From positions 124,001 through 188,000 of the forward strand of contig JAPFFF010000044.1 in assembly GCA_039105265.1 (NCBI GenBank): a stretch of DNA of 64,000 bases, given 5' to 3'. Position numbers and translations under genes: made by a program. The notes below the pieces were generated by a model. It was not told where the DNA came from and did no database searches. It saw only the letters and a program-made list of their open reading frames with translations. Position 1 is the first letter of the stretch. Each line of letters begins with the position of its first letter. The stretch comes from Tritrichomonas musculus (taxonomy: Eukaryota > Parabasalia > Tritrichomonadida > Tritrichomonadidae). This document shows positions 11,998-21,790 of the stretch, piece after piece.

Positions 11998-12030
<33 letters not shown>

Positions 12031-12096
12031 CAAATTATAAATTGTTAAAAGTGAAATCAATTGTCTTCAAAAAAAAAAAAAAAAAAAGCAAAAAAA
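11764..12096. other. Downstream region with long poly(T) and poly(A) runs
   Basis: Contains a T run of about 28 bases (12003-12030) and an A run (about 12069-12087). No gene is visible. Confidence 0.5.
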
Positions 12097-12180
12097 TCTT
12101 CTCTGCTGGAATCGAACCAACATCAAGCGGTAACCACTATCCTTTACGGCCGCCTGCTTTAACCATTAAGCTAAGAGAGG
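12097..12180 (-). tRNA. tRNA-Tyr(GTA) with a 12-base intron
   Basis: The minus strand folds as a tRNA. Acceptor CCTCTCT pairs with AGAGAAG (6 of 7 pairs); the D stem is GCTT/AAGC with box A TAGCTTAATGG; the T arm GTTGG-TTCGATT-CCAGC holds a perfect box B GGTTCGATTCC. The anticodon stem GGCGG/CCGCT closes a 19-base loop, 12 longer than normal. The loop begins CCGTAAA, so the anticodon is GTA with an intron after position 37. Tyrosine tRNAs carry such introns in most eukaryotes. A T run follows as a Pol III terminator. Oddities are C instead of the usual T at position 33 and one acceptor mismatch. I call it functional with some doubt. Confidence 0.8.
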
Positions 12181-12249
12181 TACTGTTATTTAATATTAAA
12201 CTTTGTTTATGAAAAAATAAAATAAAATGATTATTTCTATATTTATTAA

Positions 12250-13272
12250 TCAAACAGTTGGAATAACTTTATCACTTTCATTTTGGAATTCTTTTCTAAT
12301 TTTTATCAAAGCTGAATCTTTGTTCGCTTGAATTTCTGATAAACAATTGAGAACTTTCTCATATCCACTGAATTGAAGATCATTACTTTTCTTTGATCCA
12401 AGTTTTATTTCATTATAATCGTTTTCCTTCAGAAATGGATGATTTAATGCTTCTTCTATCGAAATCCTCTTGCTAACGTCGATTTCCATTAATTTTTTGA
12501 TTAAATCAGAACAACTTTCAGAAACATTGGTAGGGACTGTATATTTTCCCACTTTAATTTGTTCGAATAATTCTGATTGGCTTTTTTTGGTCCATGGAAG
12601 GTGGCCCGTTGTAATTGAATACAGAATAACACCACATGACCAAATATCACTTTTTTTAGCATCATAGGGAAGGCAACTGATGCATTCAGGTGAAACATAA
12701 CAAGGTGATCCACAAGGAGTTTTGGTCATTCCATTGCTTTCTGAATCAAGTAACTTTGATAATCCAAAATCTGTAATTTTGATCTTTCCATATTGATCAA
12801 TAAGAATATTTTCAGGCTTTAAATCACGATGTGTTATGTTTAATGAATGTATGTATTGAATTCCAAGAAGAATTTGTTTGAAATAAAAGGAAGCCTCTTT
12901 TTCATCTAATTTGCCTTTTTCATAAACTGTTTTGTAAAGCTCTCCATAAAGACAAAATTCAAGGATTATGTAAAAATAAGAATTGTCCTTTAAAACATCT
13001 ATCAATTGAACCACATTTGGATGTTTCATTAATTGATGATTTTTTATTTCTGATGCAAGTCTTTTGGCAACTGTCTTGTGTTTTATTTGTTTGTTGGATA
13101 TAATTTTGCATGCAACGTAATGAGGTGTGACTTTTTGATTATTGTCTTTTGATTGATCTGGTTGTGACGAAATTTCTTGTGCAAGAAAAACTGAAGAATA
13201 GGTTCCTTCTCCAATCCTTTTCACAATTTTGTAGTTACCAATAATTTTCCCTATGAAAACTTCTTGGTTCAT
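12250..13272 (-). CDS. Ser/Thr protein kinase, CAMK/SNF1-like
   Basis: 340 residues. The kinase domain is complete: Gly loop GEGTYSSV (21-28), VACK with the ATP-binding Lys at 56, Glu 75 in the C helix, HRDLKPEN (148-155), DFG (168-170) and the activation segment TPCGSPCYVSPE. The TPCGSPxYxxPE segment and the domain layout are typical of the CAMK/AMPK group that phosphorylates Ser/Thr substrates in the cytoplasm or nucleus. About 70 residues follow the domain, without a recognisable regulatory module. An insertion of about 20 polar residues sits before VACK. The ATG at 13272 is chosen because TCATTTTT ends five bases upstream of it. The gene stops 70 bases before the tRNA-Tyr gene on the same strand. 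The catalytic residues look intact, so I expect an active enzyme. Confidence 0.9.
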   Translation of the reverse strand: MNQEVFIGKIIGNYKIVKRIGEGTYSSVFLAQEISSQPDQSKDNNQKVTPHYVACKIISNKQIKHKTVAKRLASEIKNHQLMKHPNVVQLIDVLKDNSYFYIILEFCLYGELYKTVYEKGKLDEKEASFYFKQILLGIQYIHSLNITHRDLKPENILIDQYGKIKITDFGLSKLLDSESNGMTKTPCGSPCYVSPECISCLPYDAKKSDIWSCGVILYSITTGHLPWTKKSQSELFEQIKVGKYTVPTNVSESCSDLIKKLMEIDVSKRISIEEALNHPFLKENDYNEIKLGSKKSNDLQFSGYEKVLNCLSEIQANKDSALIKIRKEFQNESDKVIPTV

Positions 13273-13276
13273 TATT

Positions 13277-13284
13277 AAAAATGA
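13277..13284 (-). promoter_or_regulatory. Inr-like start element (TCATTTTT)
   Basis: Lies a few bases upstream of the kinase ATG at 13272 and matches the trichomonad initiator. Confidence 0.5.
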
Positions 13285-14125
13285 ATCAATTTTTATGAAG
13301 AATGTATTTTCTTTTTAAAAAAAGATTTTATTAGCCAAATTGAATGCTTTTATGTGGATTCCAATTTATTAGAGAATTTTATTTCAAAATCTCAGAATTT
13401 TTTGATATAAATAATTAAAATTTCAAGCATTATTAAATAATCATTGGCCAAAAATATTTTTATTTTTCTCTCAAAAATTTCATAATTTTGGAAAAATAAA
13501 ATTAGCATTTCTTTGAAAAAGAAATTGCATTTCTATATTTTTTTATATAATTTGTTTAATTTTTATACATATCAATAATTTCCTAAAAAATTTTGTAAAT
13601 ATAATTATAAATACTCATTATCTATGTACGAATTCCAAAAAATTTCAATTATTATCACAAAATCTTAAATATAAATCGATTATAGCATTTTATTAAGCTT
13701 AGAAAAAGAAAACCAATGATTTTTCCCTCTTTTAATTTCAAACATAATTATGCTACAATATTTGCTCTTTGCAACTTGTGGTTTGAATTTGTATCTCCTA
13801 TTTCTTAAAGAAATTCAAACTAGCAAAAACTTTTTAGACTTTCAAATCATTCTTAATTATACCAATTTTCATACAATGCCCCAATACACACTTTAAAAAT
13901 TAATGAAAAAGATCATGTTTCATACAATTTAGTATAAAAAAAAAAAAAAAAAATAAAATAAAATAAAATTTGAAATTTTTATATTATTTTTTTCCAAATG
14001 AGCACACATCTCAATTCAACAAGCTATTAAAATGAAAATAAAAAAATACATCTAAGATTTTAGAGAGGATTCCTCCTCTTCAATTTTTTATAAAATCTAA
14101 AAGAAATACAACAAAATTAATTTAA
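13285..14125. other. AT-rich spacer with A/T microsatellite
   Basis: No gene seen. A short (AAAAT)n/poly(A) tract lies near 13937-13970. Confidence 0.45.
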
Positions 14126-14545
14126 TTACTCTTGCTCTTCACTGGTATTTGCCCACATACTAAATTGAACATCAGAACGAACAGTACTTATATCAATTGA
14201 TTGTTGTGATTCTGATTCTGATTCAAGACGTATTCCTTCGTTGACATGTGATTCATCAAATGGTGGAAATTCAGGTGCATCTACATATTCGTCATCTGCT
14301 CCATCGTTGTTATGATATTTTCTATGGAGTTTTTCAATTTTCATTTGAAGCTTCTCATGTTTCTTTTCTGCTTTACGCTGTTCTTTTTCACGCTTTTTAT
14401 CTTCTTTGGCTTTTTCACGTTCTTCTTTTTTGTTCTCTTTTTCATCTTTCTTTTCTTGACGTATTTCTTCTTTGATTTCTTTAATATCATCTTTGACGTC
14501 TTCTACTTGAGAATTATCTTTATCATCAATTAGGTTCTCTGACAT
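14126..14545 (-). CDS. Highly charged Lys/Glu-rich coiled-coil protein
   Basis: 139 residues. Residues about 15-75 are almost only K, E, D, R and Q with a heptad-like pattern, so a long charged helix or coiled coil is expected. The C-terminal half is acidic (DDEYVDAPEFPPFDESHVNE) and Ser-rich. No family is recognised, and there is no signal peptide or membrane segment. It is credible as a gene because the ATG at 14545 has TCATTTTA about ten bases upstream and the frame is open and balanced over its length. Such low-complexity charged proteins are common in trichomonads, and I cannot name a function. Confidence 0.65.
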   Translation of the reverse strand: MSENLIDDKDNSQVEDVKDDIKEIKEEIRQEKKDEKENKKEEREKAKEDKKREKEQRKAEKKHEKLQMKIEKLHRKYHNNDGADDEYVDAPEFPPFDESHVNEGIRLESESESQQSIDISTVRSDVQFSMWANTSEEQE

Positions 14546-14555
14546 TGCAATAAAT

Positions 14556-14563
14556 TAAAATGA
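14556..14563 (-). promoter_or_regulatory. Inr-like start element (TCATTTTA)
   Basis: Upstream of the ATG at 14545; matches the trichomonad initiator. Confidence 0.45.
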
Positions 14564-15447
14564 AATCATATTTAATATCGGAATTTTTGTATCATCATTG
14601 AATTTATCAAATAATATTTGAAATAGTATTATTATGATTTTTACACCAAAAATAAAATTATATATAAAATTATTGATATTTTAATATTTTCCCTTCCTAT
14701 ATACTTGAAATTTTTTATTGAAAATTTTGAATGTTTATTTATTTTTTGAGAGTTATATTGAAAATAAAATCTTACTTATATACTCTATATTACATATTTT
14801 TTTATATATTACTGAAACATTTAAATTTGAAATATTAATTTTTCATCAAAAAATTATATTATCATCAACCATTTATACAAAAAAATGAGAGGTTAACCAT
14901 TTAGGCATTCAATTATAAACGATAAATTTATGGTAAATTCAGTTTTTGTAAATAGAATTTATCAAAGATAGAATAATAAAAGAATAATATATACAGCTTT
15001 ATTTGGTAAGAAAATAATTACTGATTGATGTAATGATGTTTTAAAAAATGATGAATCTTATTGAGAATAATTTTTCTATTAATCATAATTGTTAAATTTT
15101 TTATTCATATTTCTTTTTTTTTTTGGAGAGATTTATGCATGTACAATTCCTAAATGATGCTACATCTATTACTAAGCTTTTTTAATATAAGAATCAAAAA
15201 ATAAGATTTATCAGATAATTTCAGTTTCTTATTTTTTGAATTCATATTAGTTTGAATTCTAAATTTTATTTTTAACATAATAATTTTAACCAAATAAACT
15301 ATTTTTAACAAAATTCTAATTCTTTTTTTTTTTTAAGCATCCACTTTTTGTGAATAAAATTGAATAAAGAATAAATTTTATTCACAAAAAAGTGAGAGAA
15401 AAAGAATAAAGAATAAATTAAGAAGTTTTTAGCTGAAGATGTTAGTT
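14564..15447. other. AT-rich spacer
   Basis: No gene seen. An inverted pair near 15340-15390 (TTTTTGTGAATAAAATT and AATTTTATTCACAAAAA) can form a hairpin just downstream of the ankyrin-kinase gene. Confidence 0.45.
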
Positions 15448-16608
15448 TTATAGATGTTGGTATTCGAAGGCTTCGATCTCAAGAACCCGTGATTCGATCG
15501 TTTGTTTCATGCTTTGCTGCTTGCTCGTCAGTTTTTTGTCACTGAGCATGTCGAAGTTGTGCGATTTCAGCTCTTCGAAGATTTCGTCGAATGACGGACG
15601 TTTTTCGCTCTCTGGCGAAAGGCATCGGACGATCAGAGACGAAACCCAGCCAACAACTGTTGCTGGGATCGTTGGAACGATTCCAAGGACGACGTTTCTC
15701 ATGCTGAATGGCGGGCATCTTTCGGTGATGATGTACATCAGTGTGATTCCGAATGAGTAAACGTCGACTTTGTTCGTGTACTTCGTGCTGACTTCACCGT
15801 CTTCGCAAAGTTCCGGCGCCATGAAGCGAAGTGTGCCGACGCCCTTCGTCTGCGAGCATGAAATGTCGTCGTACTTCGCAAGGCCGAAGTCGCTGATTCG
15901 CACTTCGTTGTTCTTGCTCAGAAGGATGTTCGTCGGCTTCAGGTCACGATGCATGAAGTTTCGCTTGTGGATGTAGCGCATTCCAAGAACAATTTCAACA
16001 GTGATTCGGTTCTTGTCGTCGTTTTCAAGTTCCTTGTTCGAGATCGCTGACTCAAGCGATTTCGGTTCAAGCGAAAGGATGATCGATGGCGGATGATCTC
16101 CGTCTCCAAAGTTCACACCAACGATGTCGATGATGCACGGATGATGAAGTTTGCTCAGAGTTTCACATTCTGCAAGAAATCGCTGACGCTTATCATGGCT
16201 CAGTTCTTTCAGTTCTTTCTTCGCATATCGTTCTCTCTTAATCACTTCCTTCACACTTGATGTGCCACCTTCACCAATCACAGAAACTTCTTCGAATTCG
16301 TTGATGTCGACAATTTCGATTTCTTCTGCTTTCGTGTTCAGCGCTGAAAGATATTTCTTCAGCTTCTTCAGTTCTTCCTGAAGGTCACCGATTGCCTCTC
16401 GTGCTTCATTCTGACTTTCCGATGGATGAGATCTTCCTTCGTTCTTACTCAAATGTGCTGCTCGAAGCAGATTTTGAACTTTGAGATGAAGTTTCTTATT
16501 TCGTTCAATTAAGTTCATCATTCGTTTATTTGGTCCGTTCGTTAGAATTTCAACAATTTCAAGATAATTTTTTTCTCTGGCGTAGTCAATGGCTGCCTTA
16601 TAAGTCAC
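15448..16608 (-). CDS. Ankyrin-linked TKL-type protein kinase (3' part of gene)
   Basis: The open frame codes for a last ankyrin unit (TYKAAIDYAREKNYLEIVEI), a coiled-coil linker (about residues 30-100) and a full kinase domain. Visible parts are GEGGTSSV, YAKKEL with the ATP Lys, AECETL with the helix Glu, HRDLKPTN, DFG and MAPE. The activation loop (TKGVGTLRFMAPE) and hydrophobic C-lobe resemble TKL-group kinases abundant in trichomonads. The frame has no ATG at its 5' edge; it opens at a GTG inside the ankyrin unit after an in-frame TGA. The first ATG is at 16521. The real protein probably continues into the ankyrin unit at 16691-16831, with the 82 bases between removed or read differently (see the ankyrin finding). 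The DNA is notably richer in G+C than its neighbours, as in the 3' part of the gene at 26104-28014. Confidence 0.8.
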   Translation of the reverse strand: MTYKAAIDYAREKNYLEIVEILTNGPNKRMMNLIERNKKLHLKVQNLLRAAHLSKNEGRSHPSESQNEAREAIGDLQEELKKLKKYLSALNTKAEEIEIVDINEFEEVSVIGEGGTSSVKEVIKRERYAKKELKELSHDKRQRFLAECETLSKLHHPCIIDIVGVNFGDGDHPPSIILSLEPKSLESAISNKELENDDKNRITVEIVLGMRYIHKRNFMHRDLKPTNILLSKNNEVRISDFGLAKYDDISCSQTKGVGTLRFMAPELCEDGEVSTKYTNKVDVYSFGITLMYIITERCPPFSMRNVVLGIVPTIPATVVGWVSSLIVRCLSPESEKRPSFDEIFEELKSHNFDMLSDKKLTSKQQSMKQTIESRVLEIEAFEYQHL

Positions 16609-16690
16609 TTCATTTCATAATTCCATAAATATTTCAATTGTTCAATATCATGAAAAATGTTAGATTTGAATTTCATGAATGATTTTGGAT

Positions 16691-16885
16691 TCAAATGTCT
16701 TTGCAATTGATATCAATATTTTCTTGTGAGATTAATGTTTCAACAATTTCCGAATGACCTTTACCTGCAGCTAAAATCAACGGCGTAGAATTAAATATTC
16801 GAGTTAAATTCCATAAATATTCAATATAACGCACTTTTGCACAAAGATTTGCGCAAATATTTGATTTGTTGGTATTGGTGCTCAC
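16691..16885 (-). CDS. Upstream ankyrin-repeat segment of the kinase gene
   Basis: Codes for one clean ankyrin unit, IFNSTPLILAAGKGHSEIVE followed by TLISQENIDINCKDI, then a TGA. The same unit order (repeat, stop, about 80 AT-rich bases, last repeat xYKxAIDYAxxKN) is found in the gene at 60.4-62.6 kb, so this is a patterned arrangement and not a chance stop. Upstream of about 16900 I see no further ankyrin units and no N-terminal domain, so either the gene is truncated at its 5' end or it starts here. The first codon of the open frame is GTG and the true start is unknown. Confidence 0.5.
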   Translation of the reverse strand: MSTNTNKSNICANLCAKVRYIEYLWNLTRIFNSTPLILAAGKGHSEIVETLISQENIDINCKDI

Positions 16886-17472
16886 TTCACATCAAACTTT
16901 TTGAATACTCAAACTTGATTTTATCATTTCATATTACTGATTATTGTAGTGCATACCATTATTTTTAAGCCAACCAATTGGATTTTTCAACTGATATGAA
17001 GGAGATGATATTATATTTTAAAATGATTTGAGGTAAATATGGATATATTCATATTTTATACGTTTATATAACGAAATTAATCACTATATTAATTATTGAA
17101 CTTCTTTGAATTCAGCATTAAGTTAAAGAATAAATTTGTGAGAAATATATATAAACCATTCAATTTTTTTTGTAAAATAAAATTGATTTTATAGCTGAAT
17201 CCGTGGAACAAAATTCAACAATGTACAATACAAAAATAATTGTATGTATATGTAAAATTAAAATACTAAATATCAAAAAGAAATATTTTTTTTTTTTTTG
17301 TGCACCATGGGCGATTACGATATCCCTTGAAAAAAAAATTAAATAAAAAGTAGTTCCAACAAACTTATTTTTGAGTCATAAATGATAACTCATAATAATA
17401 AGAATGATAGAAAAATAGTTTGAAAGATCTATTATTTTTTATTACATAATAATAAAAATGTATATATAGAAA
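16886..17472. other. AT-rich spacer
   Basis: No gene seen. Confidence 0.4.
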
Positions 17473-18024
17473 TTAATATATTGGATCATCTTCCCATAAA
17501 TTGGCAAGTTCACTTTCATCTTCATTATCAAATAAACATTCCACTTTGGAAAATCCTTTGCTATCTCTTTTTTTGCTGAATGAAAACTTTTTATTGTTAT
17601 TTCTAATTGGTAAATCTTTTGATAATGTAAATACTGCACAAACTTGACCTTTAATTTTTCGATCTTTTGTCTTTGTGATTTTCTTATCTCGATGAACTGG
17701 TTCCAAAAGTTCAATTGTTTTCACTTCTGTGTTTGAATCTTCAAATTTGGTAGGAAATTGGCCATTCTGAATGACTGTTGAAGCAATAATAGGATCATTT
17801 CCTGCGAAACTCTTTTTTCTAATAACAATTAAAATTTTTTCAGTTTTTTCATTGATTCTTACAGAGAAGAAAGGTCTTGCAGATTGTATTTTTTTGGCAT
17901 CGAAAACATTAGATTGTTTCTGTCCTCCAGGAAATGTGGTAATACTAACTCTGATTTTGTCATGATACTTAATAGTTCTATCATTGAGTTCAAATGAATG
18001 CATTTGGATGTTTAAGCTCAACAT
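17473..18024 (-). CDS. C2-like domain protein, paralogue of 25120-25692
   Basis: 183 residues. The first about 130 residues form an alternating beta pattern: KIRVSITTFPGG, FFSVRINEKTEKILIVIRKK, DPIIASTVI and a closing VCAVFTLS. This is the pattern of a C2-type beta-sandwich (inference). The C-terminal 50 residues are basic then acidic and probably disordered. The protein at 25120-25692 shares KIRVSITTFP, the K-TEK-(I/V)-VIVFRK block, NPIIAS and the EPLQ/EPVH turn, so the two are clear paralogues. C2 domains bind membranes or proteins; no acidic calcium-loop cluster is obvious. The ATG at 18024 has TCATTTTT about ten bases upstream, and a second Met follows at residue 8. No signal peptide or membrane segment is present. 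Confidence 0.72.
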   Translation of the reverse strand: MLSLNIQMHSFELNDRTIKYHDKIRVSITTFPGGQKQSNVFDAKKIQSARPFFSVRINEKTEKILIVIRKKSFAGNDPIIASTVIQNGQFPTKFEDSNTEVKTIELLEPVHRDKKITKTKDRKIKGQVCAVFTLSKDLPIRNNNKKFSFSKKRDSKGFSKVECLFDNEDESELANLWEDDPIY

Positions 18025-18032
18025 TTTTGTTT

Positions 18033-18040
18033 AAAAATGA
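18033..18040 (-). promoter_or_regulatory. Inr-like start element (TCATTTTT)
   Basis: Just upstream of the ATG at 18024; the same octamer precedes the paralogue at 25120. Confidence 0.5.
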
Positions 18041-18130
18041 AGTTAATTTCATCTTTGTTGTTTTATTAAAACTATTTCATAAACATTTGAATTTATTTTT
18101 TATATTTATAATTTTGTGTGTTTTTTATTA

Positions 18131-18221
18131 TATAATCTATTGAATATTTGAGTTTATTTTATAAAATTAAAAGAAAAAGAAAATTTTTTGATAAATTAGC
18201 TCAAATATTCAATAGATTATA
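18131..18221. repeat. 22-bp perfect inverted repeat
   Basis: 18131-18152 and 18200-18221 are exact complements (TATAATCTATTGAATATTTG plus two more bases) around a 47-base centre. It could form a stem-loop upstream of the C2-like gene, or be a small foldback element. Confidence 0.75.
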
Positions 18222-18238
18222 AGGTAAACATTTTTAAA

Positions 18239-18383
18239 TAGAGATTTTAAACGCCAAATCCTCTGAATTTTTTGAGATCTCATTACAATTATTTGAGTGT
18301 TGGAAAGTCTCTAGAAATTAGAGATTTTAAACGCCAAATCCTCTGAATTTTTTGAGATCTCATTACAATTATTTGAGTGTTGG
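18239..18383. repeat. 80-bp tandem duplication, second copy split by a transposon
   Basis: 18239-18318 and 18319-18383 are the same unit starting TAGAGATTTTAAACGCC. The two copies are identical where both exist. The missing end of copy 2 (AAAGTCTCTAGAAAT) is found after the element, from 20317 on, so the duplication is older than the insertion of 18384-20308. Confidence 0.85.
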
Positions 18384-20308
18384 TAGAGATTTTAAACGCT
18401 CAACTATTCATTCAATTTTTTTTCAATGGAGATAAAAAAAATTCAGATAATTTTTTTTAGAAATAATTATGTTCAATCTTCATTTCAATATTATTCCAAT
18501 TAAATATATATATATATGTTTGTATATATTTATTTATATACTTAATATTTTATTTATACAATAAAACATCCTTTATAATTCTATTATGTGAAATATTTTA
18601 AAAGATATTAATATAATAATATTAAAATCTTTAAAGCATTGAATTTTTAAGATAATTTTTATTAAAATGCTTCCGCTAGGTTCTCATCTTATAATCGATA
18701 TTTTAAAAAAAAAATAGATTCAAAAAACGATTATACGGAATATAACAAAAATGTTCGACGATTCGCGAGATACTGTATAAAGTATTTTCCACATGAGAAT
18801 TTTGAAAGTTATTGTCCTTTTTGTTCGTATAAGAAAAAGTCATGCCATTTACGAAAAAGAAGTTATTATAAACATTCAAAAAATTGTCAAGACTGTCAGG
18901 CTTTTATAAGTATAATCTCAATTTTCAATAATAATATTTTAAAGAGAGTAGCAAAATTTTCATCAATTTCAAATGTTGATATAAATTCTTTATGCTCGAG
19001 AAGTTTTAATGAGATTTTACAATTTTCAAAACCTTTTTTTCGATTATTAAATAATTTGATATTTGTCAGAGAATTTGCTTCATGCTCAATTAACAATCAG
19101 GATGGAAAACATATTTGGTCAGGAAAATAATTGATTTATTTAATTTTTATCAAGATAAGAGAAAAAATAATTAATAAAAGTTTTTTTCAATACTTTATTT
19201 TTTTTCCTCCGACCATTCAACTTTGTTCAGAAAAATTCTGAGAAATTACGAATTTTTAACATCATCAACTGCAAAAAAAAATAATCTCAAAAAGAGTTCG
19301 ACGTTTGGCGGTTATCATATTCTAAAATTATAAAAAATTAATTATAAATAATATTAGCATTATCAATAGCATGATGCATTTTTAAATATGAAGCCGATTC
19401 TATTAGCCAAAATAGAGATATTTCACTAAAAAAAATAAAAACAGAAAAAGTTTAACTTTTGAAAGGGGAAAATATTTTTGAGTTCTTATCTAATTTCCAC
19501 CATTCAAAGGAATTTGGGGAATTTGCAAATATCCAAATATATAAATATTTTATAACCTTCATATCATATATTCTTTTTTCATAATTATATTTGCATATTT
19601 TTAATTAATTAAAAAGTAATTAATTGAATATCATTTAAGATAATATTATTTATGAAAAATAAAATTGAATTAATACGTTATTATAATTAATTCTCAAATG
19701 TGATATACAAATAAACTGAGTTAAAATGTAATAATATATTTTATAATAATATAAATGTGATTTATAATATAAATAATAAATGCATTATCATTAATATGAG
19801 GATATTACTAATATATTATCCAAAAAATAAGTATTTGTTAATAAAAATAATATATTTTCAAAATTCTGATATTATCAAAATAATTTTTTCAAAAACTAAC
19901 ATTTAATTCAATTTTAAATTCAAAATTTTTATTTAGAAAAAAATAATAATTTCTTGAATATCAATAATATAATTTATTAAAAATTATTATTATATTTCAA
20001 AGCTACATATAAATAATGCAAAAAGTAAATCATTTAAGAAAATACCTCAAGTAGCATAATAAAAACACTATTTTTAATGATTTTGGGAATAAATAATGAA
20101 TTTTTTAATTTATAAGATATAATAAAAGAATCCGAATTCAATTTAATATTGAATTAAAAATTTATTAATTAAAAAGAATATCTATTTTTTAAGATATTAT
20201 TATTTTTCAATCAAAAAAAAATTTGAGAGAGTCGACCCCTTTTTAATCTCAAATAATTGTGATAGTTCTTTCAAATAAATTCAAAGGGATGAGCGTTTAA
20301 AATCTCTA
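18384..20308. mobile_element. hAT-like DNA transposon with 8-bp target duplication
   Basis: Terminal inverted repeats TAGAGATTTTAAACGCTCA lie at both ends. The flanking octamer AGTGTTGG is present at 18376-18383 and 20309-20316, which is an exact 8-bp target duplication as made by hAT elements. The body is 1.9 kb and AT-rich. It carries one long Cys-containing frame (18667-19130) but no transposase that I can recognise, so it is probably non-autonomous. Confidence 0.82.
18667..19130 (+). CDS. Cys/His-rich frame inside the hAT-like element, unknown function
   Basis: A frame of about 137 sense codons runs from about 18712 to the TAA at 19128 and has no internal Met. It includes YCPFCSYKKKSC, then HSKNCQDCQ, so a C-x2-C ... 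C ... H ... C-x2-C arrangement that may bind zinc. An ATG at 18667 (MLPLGSHLIIDILKKK) lies in another frame and meets it exactly at a run of ten A (about 18703-18712), so a one-base slip would join them into one protein. The last part is a helical Ser/Asn-rich segment ending DGKHIWSGK. I recognise no family. It could be a DNA-binding accessory of the transposon or a captured host exon. Confidence 0.5.
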
Positions 20309-20316
20309 AGTGTTGG

Positions 20317-21790
20317 AAAGTCTCTAGAAATAAACTAAGATTTCTCAGAAAAATTCAGAAGAATCTTTGATGATGAAAAATGAAATCATAATTTAATTGA
20401 AAATTTAGATTTAGTTTTTATTGAATTTTTTTATTTATATGTTTGTTAAAAACCATTTATATTGCTTTTATCTTGAAAGATAAAAGATAAAAATCGGTAA
20501 CATTGGGATATTATATATAGGTCTTAAAAAGCATGTTGCTTTTTACTAAAATTTATTTTTCGAAAATATTGGAATAATTGACCTTTATGGTAAAATATTT
20601 TCATGAACCAATTGATTTTCTATTGTATTTGATTCAAATATTGAGAATTCATTCAATTTATTACTATCTCGAATTTTTTAAAAAGAAGCATAAATAAAGT
20701 CGATTAGATGATTTCGCTCTTATTTGATAAAAGGTACAATACGACTGATAATTTAAATCGCTTTCTTTGAAACATATATGTAATTCGAATTAAAGATTTT
20801 TTTTGATTGAAGCGAAAAATAGTCATTTTGAAAACGGGAGATAACTTTAACAGCTTGAATTTGATTATAGTTTTGGTTATGTTTGAAATAAAAAATGAAA
20901 TTCATCAGAACGTTTTCTATATTTTTAATTCAAACAATACTCAATTTTTGAATTATTCTCCAAAAAAAACTATATATCATATCAAGATCATTATGAATTG
21001 ATGAAAAATGAATAAAATAAAAAATTAATATATTAATTATATTTATAAAACTGAAAATAAAGGATTTATTTTAATCTCTTTTAGAAATATTCATAGATAA
21101 TTAATTCTGGTAATCAGAAAAAATTTTATTTTCATTGAAAAAAAATTGAATGAATAATTGAGAGTTGAAAATCCCTATTTTTAAAATATAAATGAATAAT
21201 TTTTTTGAGTAACTTCAATGCTAGTCGTATTAGAGCAATTGGAAAATGTCAATTCTTATTTATTATTTGTTAATTTTCAAAGAAATTGATGTTAATTCGA
21301 AATAATATAACAAGATTAGAATGGACAATTTTATAGAGTAAAACTTTTTGAGAAAAAAGGCAAATAAACCTAGTTTTTTAATTATTACCTTATTCACAAA
21401 AAAATTGAGAGTTTTTAATTCAAATTTTCTATGAGTCTTCAGAAAGTAGGACGATAAGTAGGGACAAATTATTTTTTTTAAAATACCATATCTTTCAATT
21501 TTGATAAGATGAAAATAAAAAAAAAAGAATATAAAAAAGTTTTTTATTCAGGAAAAATACCTTTTAAATAGCTTTGGGAGCCTTTGAGGGCTAAGCCCAA
21601 TTGGTTAAGGTAATAGCGGGAGCCTCGACCTGAAATGAATGAAGGTATTCATGCCTTAAAAACTTAAAAAAAATATTTAGCTTTATTCAAATTTGAGAGG
21701 ACGATAAGAAGGGACAAATTAAAAAACTTAGTTTAATATCCGATATTTTTTTATCATAAATGATCAAGCCAAATCATTTTTTTATTATTA
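20317..21790. other. AT-rich region with a 24-bp direct repeat
   Basis: No gene seen. AGGACGATAAG(T/A)AGGGACAAATTA occurs at 21448-21471 and again at 21698-21721, in the same orientation. Between them lies a GC-richer stretch (about 21583-21635) with a box A-like sequence that does not fold as a tRNA. Confidence 0.45.

Noticed and set aside
21583-21640. GC-richer stretch with a tRNA box A-like GGCTAAGCCCAATTGG
   Set aside because: No acceptor, anticodon or T stem forms and no proper box B follows at the right distance.
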